Assembly: GCF_042408365.1 (NCBI RefSeq)
Contig: NZ_JBHOQJ010000224.1
Span: 1-30,645 of the forward strand
Source: Thermoflexus sp042408365
Lineage (GTDB): Bacteria; Chloroflexota; Anaerolineae; Thermoflexales; Thermoflexaceae
DNA length: 30,645 bases
Direction of reading: 5' to 3'
Shown here: piece by piece, positions 1-6,592 of the stretch
How positions within the stretch are numbered: the first letter of the stretch is position 1
Layout: every line of letters starts with the position of its first letter
Position numbers and translations under genes: made by a program
The notes under the pieces: model-generated
Told to the model about the DNA's origin: nothing
What the model saw: the letters and a program-made list of their open reading frames with translations, nothing else
Databases searched by the model: none

Positions 1-21
1 GCGCGATCCAAAGGATCGCGC
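1..21. repeat. Short perfect hairpin at the left window edge
   Basis: Bases 1-9 (GCGCGATCC) are the exact reverse complement of bases 13-21, with an AAA loop. The hairpin begins at the first base. The rest of the stretch up to base 245 shows no convincing coding signal apart from a weak -10-like box. The hairpin could be the edge of a larger inverted repeat, an assembly fold-back, or chance. Confidence 0.6.
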
Positions 22-139
22 GGGGTGCCCGTTGGCCTGTGGAGATTCCTCTGGCGGCGGAACGGGTCACCAGGCCCGGTCGACGAGCTATGGGTCGATG
101 AAGCAGGAAGGGACCGGTCATCTGTGGAACCCCACGGGG

Positions 140-145
140 TAAAAT
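140..145 (+). promoter_or_regulatory. Possible -10 box upstream of the M23 peptidase gene
   Basis: TAAAAT matches the sigma-A -10 consensus at 5 of 6 positions and lies in a GC-rich leader about 105 bases before the chosen start. No good -35 box is visible. The same TAAAAT hexamer occurs upstream of other genes in the window (12731, 18166, 23087), which gives modest support. Confidence 0.3.
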
Positions 146-251
146 AGATGACGATGAGTCACGGAACGGGAAAACGACGCCCAGCGGATCCTGAGGTCGC
201 TGGGTTAGGAGAATGCGCGCTGGCTGAGAACAATCCCCGGGGGCAGTGCGT

Positions 252-1016
252 ATGAAACCGATGCTCCGCTACCACTGGTGGATGAACATTGCGATCGGGG
301 GCTTCGCCCTGCTGATCACGGGCGCGTTCGCGGATCCCTCGCTCTCCGCATCATCGTCCCAGGTTCCGCCCCCGACGTCATCGCAAGCCTTGCAGGAGCG
401 CCCTTTCGGCCTGCCGTTTGCGGAGCCCCCCGGCCCGAGCACTTGGTTGATGGTCCAACCGTATGGGAACACAGTCGGTGCCTTCCGACAGCGGAACACC
501 ACTTATCGGGCGGGGCAGGGGCTGCACTTCGGGATCGACCTCGCCGCGCGCTGTGGGACGCCGATCGTTGCCATCGGAGATGGGGTGGTCAGCGAGGTGG
601 ACGCGGCCTTCCATGGCGCCGGGCCCCATAACCTGATGATCGACCATCCGAACGGCTACGCCTCGTTCTACGGCCATCTCCTGGAGCGCCCCGCCCTCTC
701 GCCGGGACAGCCAGTGCGACGCGGCCAAGTGATCGCCAAGGTCGGGGATCCGGATGGAACCTGCCGCTCCCGGCCGCATCTGCACTTGGAGATCCGGGAT
801 GCGCCGGCTCACCGCCGGGCCTACAATCCGGTGCTGCTCATCGAGGCCGACTGGGATTCCCTGGCCCTGGTCGGTGGGTTCAGCCGGGGCTTCCAGCGCG
901 ATCTGACAGATCCCCGGCGGTGGCAGTTCCTGGAGGACCAGCCGGAAGTGATCTTCGGTGGACCCCTGCTCAACGATTTCGCGGTGCCGTGGCCGCCGGA
1001 ATGGAGGGCCCCATGA
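252..1016 (+). CDS. M23-family (LytM-type) metallopeptidase, secreted
   Basis: The 254-residue protein has an N-terminal hydrophobic segment (about residues 12-27) that looks like a signal peptide or anchor, followed by a Pro/Ser-rich linker. The peptidase domain spans about residues 65-185. It shows the zinc motif HxxxD (H92, D96 in LHFGIDL), the active-site histidine in FYGHL (H142) and the HLH motif (H176, H178). Family knowledge: these enzymes cut peptidoglycan cross-bridges or act as envelope regulators. All metal-site residues are present, so it should be active. The ATG at 252 is preferred over the GTG at 246 because it has better spacing from the GGGGG upstream. The stop overlaps the next ATG by 4 bases (ATGA), so the two genes are translationally coupled. 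Confidence 0.85.
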   Translation: MKPMLRYHWWMNIAIGGFALLITGAFADPSLSASSSQVPPPTSSQALQERPFGLPFAEPPGPSTWLMVQPYGNTVGAFRQRNTTYRAGQGLHFGIDLAARCGTPIVAIGDGVVSEVDAAFHGAGPHNLMIDHPNGYASFYGHLLERPALSPGQPVRRGQVIAKVGDPDGTCRSRPHLHLEIRDAPAHRRAYNPVLLIEADWDSLALVGGFSRGFQRDLTDPRRWQFLEDQPEVIFGGPLLNDFAVPWPPEWRAP

Positions 1017-2107
1017 GGTGGCTGGTCGGATGGATCCTGTTGGTCGGGCTGGTGGGAGCGGGTTGCGGGGGCCAGCGCCTGTCGCCGGAACCACCGACAC
1101 CTGCCCGGCCGGCCTCGCCTACCTCGGATCCAACCCTTGGGAACCCAATGCCGACTCCGGTTTCCTCCCCCTCGCCGACCCCGGGCCCGCGCCTTTGGCG
1201 GCTTACGGCCAACGGCTGCTGTGTCCAGCCTTTCTGGTCGCCCGATGGTCAGGAGGTTTGGTTCCTGGACCGGCCGGATCCACAGGCCCCGGCGGGCCTT
1301 TGGGGGATTCCGGCCACAGGAGGGACACCTCGTCTGATCACCACCCGCTTGGGCATCTTCTCGCCGGACTACCGGCGGCGGGCCTATCCGGAGGCAGGCC
1401 AAACCATCATCGAGGATCTGGAGACCGGAGTGCAGTGGGTGGCCCCCAGCGGGGGGCGGGCGGTCGCCTTCTCGCCGGATGGGGAGTGGATCGCGTGGGA
1501 AGAACACGCGGCCGAGGCCCCCAGCCTGGATCGGCAGGTCACTACTTTGTGGATCGCCCGGGTGGATGGCCGGGAAGCCCGCCCGGCCCTCCAGCTGCTG
1601 GGGGGTGGGTTCGCGGGGTGGCTCCCGGATGGGCGGCAGGTCCTGGTGATCACTCGCGAAGCCCCTGGTCTGGATCCCCTCCTGGCGGTGGTGGACCTGC
1701 AGGAGGGATCGCTCCGACCGATCGCCCGAGGGGAGCGCCTCCGGGGCGTTCAGATCTCCCCGAAGGGAGGGTGGGTGGCTTATCAAAGCCTGTTCTCCGC
1801 CGATCCGGCCCAGAGCGGGCTCTGGGTTGTGCGCGCCGATGGGACGGGGAGCCGACGGCTTCCGGTGTTCGGGGCTTACCGGTGGCGGGCGGAGGGGCGC
1901 CTGTTGGTGGTTCCCATGGAGCCGGGTGCCCCCAGCCATCGCGTCCTCGAGGTGGAAGCCGCCACCGGCGCGATCCGCTCGTTGACAGATCCCGTTACGC
2001 TTCCCTTCCGCATCGCGGGTGGCGATTGGGCCCTCTCCCCGGATGGGCGGCGGATCGTCTTTGTGTCGGCGGAGGATCACAATCTGTGGGTCCTGGAGCT
2101 GCCCTGA
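1013..2107 (+). CDS. PD40/TolB-like beta-propeller lipoprotein
   Basis: The 364-residue protein starts with a lipoprotein signal (LVGAGC, Cys about residue 18) and a Pro/Thr-rich spacer. The rest is built of repeats with the propeller signature of PD40/WD40-like proteins: FWSPDGQEVWF, FSPDGEWIAW, WLPDGRQVLVI, ISPKGGWVAYQ and LSPDGRRIVFV. About five to six blades can be seen. Family knowledge: such propellers act as extracytoplasmic binding or scaffold modules, and no enzymatic residues are apparent. It overlaps the M23 peptidase gene by 4 bases, which suggests a joint envelope role. The specific function is unknown. Confidence 0.8.
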   Translation: MRWLVGWILLVGLVGAGCGGQRLSPEPPTPARPASPTSDPTLGNPMPTPVSSPSPTPGPRLWRLTANGCCVQPFWSPDGQEVWFLDRPDPQAPAGLWGIPATGGTPRLITTRLGIFSPDYRRRAYPEAGQTIIEDLETGVQWVAPSGGRAVAFSPDGEWIAWEEHAAEAPSLDRQVTTLWIARVDGREARPALQLLGGGFAGWLPDGRQVLVITREAPGLDPLLAVVDLQEGSLRPIARGERLRGVQISPKGGWVAYQSLFSADPAQSGLWVVRADGTGSRRLPVFGAYRWRAEGRLLVVPMEPGAPSHRVLEVEAATGAIRSLTDPVTLPFRIAGGDWALSPDGRRIVFVSAEDHNLWVLELP

Positions 2108-2268
2108 AGAGATCCTGGCGAGGAGGAGGCGCCTGCCGACGTAGTGCCGGCCTTTTCAGGGGAGATGGGAGAGAGGGGCCATCCCCTTCTTCGCTGTTAT
2201 GCCGTCTTTGTTAGAACTTTGAAAAGCCCTGAAGTCCAACGGAAGAGTTCGCCGGTTTTCTGTTTTGG

Positions 2269-2302
2269 GTTATCATTCCCTCACAAGTGATGGGATGATA
2301 AC
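2269..2302. promoter_or_regulatory. Operator-like inverted repeat before the RHH antitoxin gene
   Basis: Two 16-base arms (2269-2284 and 2287-2302) are reverse complements at 14 of 16 positions around a central AA. The left arm contains TATCAT, a -10-like hexamer, 45-50 bases before the start of the antitoxin gene. RHH antitoxins usually repress their own promoter by binding palindromes at this place, so this is the expected autoregulatory operator. Binding itself is inferred. Confidence 0.55.
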
Positions 2303-2320
2303 AACCATTCGGATCCGGAG

Positions 2321-2584
2321 ATGATCCGAACGCAGATCCGGTTGGAAGAAGCACAATATCGTGCGTTGAAAAAACTGGCGGCGCGCCAGCAGGTGTCTGT
2401 GGCCGAGCTGATCCGCCAGGCAGTGCGGGAATGGCTGGAGAAATCCGGGGCGGTTTCCGAGGAAGAGCGCCGTCAGCGGGCGATTGCCGTCGCCGGACGG
2501 TTCCGAAGCGGGTTGAGGGACCTGGCTGAGAAGCATGACAAATACTTGGCTCAGATTTACCATGGGGAAGCCCATCCCCGATGA
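2321..2584 (+). CDS. Ribbon-helix-helix (CopG-type) antitoxin, VapB-like
   Basis: The 87-residue protein opens with a ribbon-helix-helix pattern: a short beta strand (RTQIRLEEAQYRAL) followed by two helices with LAARQQVSVAELIRQAV. This is typical of CopG/VapB DNA-binding antitoxins. The basic, charged C-terminal half would be the toxin-binding tail. Its stop overlaps the ATG of a PIN-domain toxin remnant (ATGA at 2581), the usual arrangement of antitoxin then toxin. Because the toxin is broken, this antitoxin is probably an orphan, although it may still bind its palindromic operator or neutralise toxins from related loci. Confidence 0.8.
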   Translation: MIRTQIRLEEAQYRALKKLAARQQVSVAELIRQAVREWLEKSGAVSEEERRQRAIAVAGRFRSGLRDLAEKHDKYLAQIYHGEAHPR

Positions 2585-2674
2585 GAATCTTTGTAGATAC
2601 CTCTGCTGGACATCCGCGCCGCCTTCCCCTTTGACCGCCATTTTGCGGAACAAGGCTTTGAGGTTTTACCGTCT
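2581..2674 (+). pseudogene. PIN-domain (VapC-like) toxin with a large internal deletion
   Basis: From the ATG at 2581 the frame reads MRIFVDTSAG, the classic PIN start with its first catalytic aspartate, then meets a stop after 17 codons. One frame over, bases 2606-2671 read LDIRAAFPFDRHFAEQGFE followed by VLP, which looks like the usual C-terminal end of PIN toxins. PIN toxins are normally about 130 residues, so roughly 100 codons, including the middle catalytic acids, have been lost in one deletion with a join near 2604-2608. The product cannot be an active RNase. The join also shifts the frame. Confidence 0.7.
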
Positions 2675-2695
2675 GTCCGAGCTCACCCCCTGGAT

Positions 2696-2734
2696 CCCTC
2701 CTCCCCACGGCCCTTGAGGCCGTAGGGAGGGGGG
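2696..2734 (+). repeat. Strong GC-rich hairpin
   Basis: Arms 2696-2712 and 2718-2734 pair at 16 of 17 positions (one G-U, one C-A mismatch) around a CTTGA loop. No T-run follows, so it is not a textbook intrinsic terminator. It lies between the toxin remnant and a convergent minus-strand gene, where it may still stop or stabilise transcripts from either side. Confidence 0.6.
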
Positions 2735-2785
2735 ATAACAAGGGCGAGCCGAGCACCTTGGGCGCCTGGCTCGCCCTTGTTATCC
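2733..2785. repeat. 18-bp perfect inverted repeat (REP-like or bidirectional terminator)
   Basis: Bases 2733-2750 (GGATAACAAGGGCGAGCC) are the exact reverse complement of 2768-2785, with a 17-base partly self-pairing loop. It overlaps the preceding hairpin by two bases. The rest of the gap to 2916 has no gene. The position between convergent genes fits a bidirectional terminator, but a dispersed REP-like element or miniature mobile remnant is equally possible. Confidence 0.6.
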
Positions 2786-2916
2786 TCAGGAGATCAAAAC
2801 CCAAGATCGAATTTGGATGAAGTACTCTTTGGACTGCAGGGAGGAGGAGAAAACAACCTTTCGGGGGCCACCTTCGTTGGAGCGCTTATTAACGGGCTTG
2901 CCTTAAATCCTTAGGA

Positions 2917-3849
2917 TCACGGTGATGGCCCCGTTCCCACGAGCGCCGCCTCTAAACGGCGTACCTCGTCGTACCAGGCATCCTCGCCAGCCACAAAGCG
3001 TTCCACACCGATCGCGCGAAGCGCCTGTTTCCCCTCCGGATCCTGATGGGCGTTCAGCAAAAGGTCCTGGATCTCCACTCGAAGGTTCGGGGGAAGCGTG
3101 GGAGCGGCTACCACCGGGGGCGCGCCGAATTCCGGCGAGCGCGCGATCACCCGCACCTTCGCCCCCAGCTCGGGCTTCTGTTCCATCAGGAACTGAAAAA
3201 CCAGGCTATCCACCGCCGCACCATCGGCCACCCCCTGGGCCACGGCCTGGATCGCTCGATCGTGACCGTAAGTAAAGAACGTCCGCCGGAAGAACGTCTC
3301 CGGCGTCTCCCCAAGCTGATGCACCAGATATCGCGGGTAAAGATACCCGGTGTTCGAAAGAGGGTCCACAAAAGCGAAAGTGCGGCCTCGCAGATCGGCC
3401 ATGGTCTGGACGGGAAGATCCGCGCGCACGATCACCCAGGACTGATAAGTCGGTTTCCCGTTCACCACCGGGACGGCCAGCAATGAGAAACCGTGCTCCC
3501 GTCGGCCGATCACGTAAGCCCATGTGCAGACAAACGCGATATCCACCTCCCCACGGGCGATGGCCGCGTTCATCGCCGCGTAGTCCCGGCGCTGGACCAT
3601 CTCCACCGGCCGACCCAGGCGGCGGGCGAGATAGTCGAGCAGGGCCTGATAGGCTTCAGCGGAGCTTTGCGGGGAGAGGACAGCGGCGATGCCGACCCGC
3701 ATGGGAATCACTTCGGTGCGTTGCGGCTGTCGGATCGGCACTCGTTGGTTGAAATCCACGTAAGGCAACGGCTCGGAAGCCCGCTGGCAGGCGGCCAGAC
3801 CCAAGAGCAGGATGCTGATCTCCAGAAACCGGATTCCCCGAAGGGCCAT
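2917..3849 (-). CDS. PhnD-like phosphonate/phosphite-type substrate-binding lipoprotein
   Basis: The 310-residue protein has a lipoprotein signal (LLLGLAAC, Cys about residue 21). The body matches the PhnD/periplasmic-binding fold: MRVGIAAVLSPQSSAEAYQA, then LGRPVEMVQRRDYAAMN, GEVDIAFVCTWAY, DLRGRTFAFVDPLSNTGYLY and VADGAAVDSLVF. Family knowledge: these proteins bind phosphonate, phosphite or related oxyanions for an ABC importer, or serve as sensor modules. No permease or ATPase lies beside it, so it is an orphan here and the ligand cannot be told. The ATG at 3849 is chosen because AGAGGAG precedes it at good spacing and it gives a proper lipoprotein signal; the open frame extends further upstream without one. 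Confidence 0.8.
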   Translation of the reverse strand: MALRGIRFLEISILLLGLAACQRASEPLPYVDFNQRVPIRQPQRTEVIPMRVGIAAVLSPQSSAEAYQALLDYLARRLGRPVEMVQRRDYAAMNAAIARGEVDIAFVCTWAYVIGRREHGFSLLAVPVVNGKPTYQSWVIVRADLPVQTMADLRGRTFAFVDPLSNTGYLYPRYLVHQLGETPETFFRRTFFTYGHDRAIQAVAQGVADGAAVDSLVFQFLMEQKPELGAKVRVIARSPEFGAPPVVAAPTLPPNLRVEIQDLLLNAHQDPEGKQALRAIGVERFVAGEDAWYDEVRRLEAALVGTGPSP

Positions 3850-4293
3850 CGTGTGCTCCTCTGCGTCGGTCTCACGCAACCTAATTGTAACCTGTGGCGC
3901 TCGTTGGATGCTGACCTTCCGAGGCGTCGACGCTTTTTGGATTTCCATGTCAGGAAATCCCCCATCGATGAAATCCGGGAATTCCCCGATACAAATCCTC
4001 AGCAAAAAAACGTGAGGGTAAACCCTTGGAATTACCGAGGATTCTGGTCAGCATAAAGATGGTGCATGCTCTTCCCCAATGAGAGGGCTTGGAGGGCTGG
4101 CCACTGGGGCTGGTCCGTTCGCTCCAATGACGTGGGGTGCTTGGGGCCTGTGGGGTGAATTCTGAGCTCACGAGGAGGAAAGGGGGAGCCCAATCGCTCC
4201 GGATCGGGCTCGCCAAGGCGCAGCCCGCTTCTTGGATAGGCATGGGGGGCCGTTGGCTTTGCGCTGAACCTCCTTGATTCCGGGAGGCGTTCC
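3850..4293. other. Intergenic region between divergent genes
   Basis: This 444-base gap separates the minus-strand phnD-like gene from the plus-strand cytochrome operon and should hold both promoters. No credible coding frame is seen. A hairpin at 4205-4227 (CGGGCT/AGCCCG extended by CGCC/GGCG with one bulged base) lies about 70 bases before the nonaheme gene and could be a leader structure. A clear ribosome-binding site (GGGAGG, 4282-4287) precedes the ATG at 4294. Confidence 0.5.
3884..3889 (-). promoter_or_regulatory. Possible -10 box for the phnD-like gene
   Basis: Read on the minus strand this is TACAAT, a 5 of 6 match to the -10 consensus, lying 35-40 bases upstream of the ATG at 3849. 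No convincing -35 element is seen, so this is only a suggestion. Confidence 0.3.
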
Positions 4294-5406
4294 ATGCCGC
4301 TTCGAATGCCCTGCCTGGGGGGGCTGGTAGCGCTCGGGGGGCTCTGGTTGGGGATCCTGGGTGGAGTTTCCGGATCCACCCATCTCCCTGCGTCGCCACC
4401 GCCGCCTCAGGCCCGCCCGGAAAACGAGCAGGCGTGTTCGAAATGTCATGCGCTTCCGGATTTAATCCGCCCGCTGCCCAGCGGTGAGCTCTGGTCTCTT
4501 CGGGTTGATGAAGAGGCCTATAAGCGTTCCGTTCATGGGAAGGAAGGGTACACCTGCGCGGATTGCCATCCGGAGATCACCGGCTTCCCGCACCCGGAGC
4601 GGGCCTTTCAGAGCCTACGCGAGGTGCGGATCCAGATGGCAAAGGTTTGTCGGGATTGTCACGAGGAAGAGGCCACCGCGTATGATGAGGGCCTCCACGC
4701 CCAGGCCCTGCGGGAGGGGCGCTTGGAGGCGGCGGTCTGCACGGATTGCCACGGGGCCCATGAAACCCGCGCCTTCGACGGACAAAAGGGGCGGATCGCG
4801 GCGACATGCCGAGGTTGCCATTCGGAGATCTACGAAGTTTACCGGAACAGTGTTCACGGTGCCGCCTTGCTGAAAGAGAACAACCCCGATGTCCCGGCGT
4901 GCACGGATTGCCACGATTACCATCGCAACGCCGGCCCCACTCGGGAGGGCTTTCATCTCTTCTCCCCCCAGCTGTGTGCGAAGTGCCACACGGACGAACA
5001 GTTGATGGCTCGTTACGGGATCCGGACCGGCGTCTTTAACACGTATGTGGCGGATTTCCACGGCACGACGGTGGTGATCTTTGAGAAGATCGCCCCGGAT
5101 CAACCGGTCAATAAACCGGTCTGCGTGGATTGCCACGGGGTGCATAACATCCTGCCGCCCACCGATGAGAACAGCACGGTGCTGAAAGCGAACCTCATCA
5201 ACACCTGCCGGCGTTGCCATCCGGAGGCCGATCTGAACTTCCCGGACGCTTGGATGAGCCATTACGAGCCGGATCCACAGCGCACGCCCGTGGTCTTCGC
5301 GGTCCAATGGTTCTACAACATCCTGATCCCCACCACGGTAGGTGGGATGCTGCTTTTTGTCGGCACAGATGCCTGGCGGCGCTGGGCGCGAGGCCGGCGC
5401 CCGTGA
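4294..5406 (+). CDS. Nonaheme c-type cytochrome with a C-terminal membrane anchor
   Basis: The 370-residue protein has an N-terminal signal segment and nine CXXCH heme-binding motifs: CSKCH (from residue 48), CADCH, CRDCH, CTDCH, CRGCH, CTDCH, CAKCH, CVDCH and CRRCH. Extra histidines (for example SVHG and GLHA) are candidates for distal heme ligands. A single membrane helix (about residues 338-358) and a basic tail close the protein, so the heme domain faces outward. Family knowledge: this architecture resembles multiheme quinol-linked or electron-conduit cytochromes. It overlaps a possible GTG start of the next gene, a cytochrome b, so the pair probably forms a membrane complex. No catalytic non-heme subunit is nearby. 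Confidence 0.88.
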   Translation: MPLRMPCLGGLVALGGLWLGILGGVSGSTHLPASPPPPQARPENEQACSKCHALPDLIRPLPSGELWSLRVDEEAYKRSVHGKEGYTCADCHPEITGFPHPERAFQSLREVRIQMAKVCRDCHEEEATAYDEGLHAQALREGRLEAAVCTDCHGAHETRAFDGQKGRIAATCRGCHSEIYEVYRNSVHGAALLKENNPDVPACTDCHDYHRNAGPTREGFHLFSPQLCAKCHTDEQLMARYGIRTGVFNTYVADFHGTTVVIFEKIAPDQPVNKPVCVDCHGVHNILPPTDENSTVLKANLINTCRRCHPEADLNFPDAWMSHYEPDPQRTPVVFAVQWFYNILIPTTVGGMLLFVGTDAWRRWARGRRP

Positions 5407-5420
5407 GGGGGAAGGCGGTC

Positions 5421-6578
5421 ATGGGAGAGCGGGATCAAATCTATCGGTTCTCTTTGCTGCGGCGGATCGAGCACGGCGTCCTCATGGTCGCCTTCGTGGT
5501 GCTGGCGGCGACCGGATTGCCGCAGAAGTATCCTCAATCCCCTGTCTCCCTCGCGCTGCTCCAGGCGATGGGTGGCCTGGAGAACGCCCGGATCATCCAT
5601 CGGGCGGCGGCCATTGCGCTGATGCTGCTGGCGCTGGAGCACATCGGATCGGCGCTTTACGACCTCTATGTGCGTCGGGTCCCGCCCAGCATCCTGCCGA
5701 CCCGGGAGGATCTCCGGAACGCGTGGCGGGCGTTGCGCTATAACCTCGGGCTGACCGGCTCGCCGCCCCGTCAGGGGTGGTTCACCTTCCAAGAGAAATT
5801 CGAATACTGGGCCTTGGTCTGGGGGCTGCTCATCATGGGCCTCACGGGGTTCATGCTTTGGAACCCCATCACCACCGCTCGCTTCCTGCCCGGGCAATGG
5901 ATCCCAGCGGCGAAGGTGGCCCACGGATCGGAGGCCCTGCTGGCAGTCCTCGCCATCCTGATTTGGCATGTCTATCACGTTCATATCCGACGTTTCAATC
6001 GGAGCATGTTCACCGGCTATCTGAGCCGGGCGGAGATAGAGGAGGATCATCCCCTGGCCCTGGAAGCTCCCCCGCGCCCAGCCCCTCTGGATCCGCTGGA
6101 GGCCCGCGCCCGCGCCCGGCGGTTTTGGGCCGCCTATGGCACGCTGGCGACCCTCTGGTTGGTGGGGATGGTTTGGTTCGTCTCCGGCGAGAAAACCGCG
6201 GTCACCTCTCCGGGCCCGATTCCGGACATCGCCCGGGTTCGGGCTTATGCCCCGCTGACGCCCACACCGGTGCCAACCCCCTCCTACCTCGGTCGGGGAG
6301 GTGCCGACATCGGTCCTACCTGGGGGGAAGGGATCGGGGCCTTCCTGGAGGAGAACTGTGGCTTCTGCCACGGTCCTCAGCGACGGGAGGGCGATCTGGA
6401 TCTGACCACTTATGAGGGCGTCTTAAGGGGTGGGAAGTCCGGGCCGGCGGTGATCCCGGGCGCGCCCGGGATCAGCCCGGTCCTGATCTGGACGGCTTTG
6501 GAGGATCACCCCGGCCGGCTCCGGGCATCGGAGCGGGCGGCGATCTGGTTGTGGATTCAAAACGGTGCTCCCAGGTGA
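5421..6578 (+). CDS. Cytochrome b (FDH-gamma/b561-like) fused to a c-type heme domain
   Basis: The 385-residue membrane protein contains about four transmembrane helices in its first 190 residues with histidines suited to b-heme ligation (H18, H60, H74, H168, H183, H186). A fifth helix follows at about 238-255. A Pro-rich linker then leads to a small external domain with one CXXCH (C313, C316, H317) and a Planctomycete-type cytochrome c tail. Family knowledge: FDH-gamma/b561 proteins oxidise or reduce quinones and pass electrons to attached cytochromes. The ATG at 5421 has a good GGGGGAAGG site; a GTG at 5403 overlapping the upstream stop is the alternative. It sits between two multiheme cytochrome genes, so it is likely their quinone-linked membrane partner. 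Confidence 0.8.
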   Translation: MGERDQIYRFSLLRRIEHGVLMVAFVVLAATGLPQKYPQSPVSLALLQAMGGLENARIIHRAAAIALMLLALEHIGSALYDLYVRRVPPSILPTREDLRNAWRALRYNLGLTGSPPRQGWFTFQEKFEYWALVWGLLIMGLTGFMLWNPITTARFLPGQWIPAAKVAHGSEALLAVLAILIWHVYHVHIRRFNRSMFTGYLSRAEIEEDHPLALEAPPRPAPLDPLEARARARRFWAAYGTLATLWLVGMVWFVSGEKTAVTSPGPIPDIARVRAYAPLTPTPVPTPSYLGRGGADIGPTWGEGIGAFLEENCGFCHGPQRREGDLDLTTYEGVLRGGKSGPAVIPGAPGISPVLIWTALEDHPGRLRASERAAIWLWIQNGAPR

Positions 6579-6592
6579 TGACGGAGGTGCCT

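Noticed and set aside
378..1100. Long minus-strand open frame over the M23 peptidase gene
   Set aside because: It is the shadow of a well-supported gene in GC-rich DNA; its product has no family features and no ribosome site.
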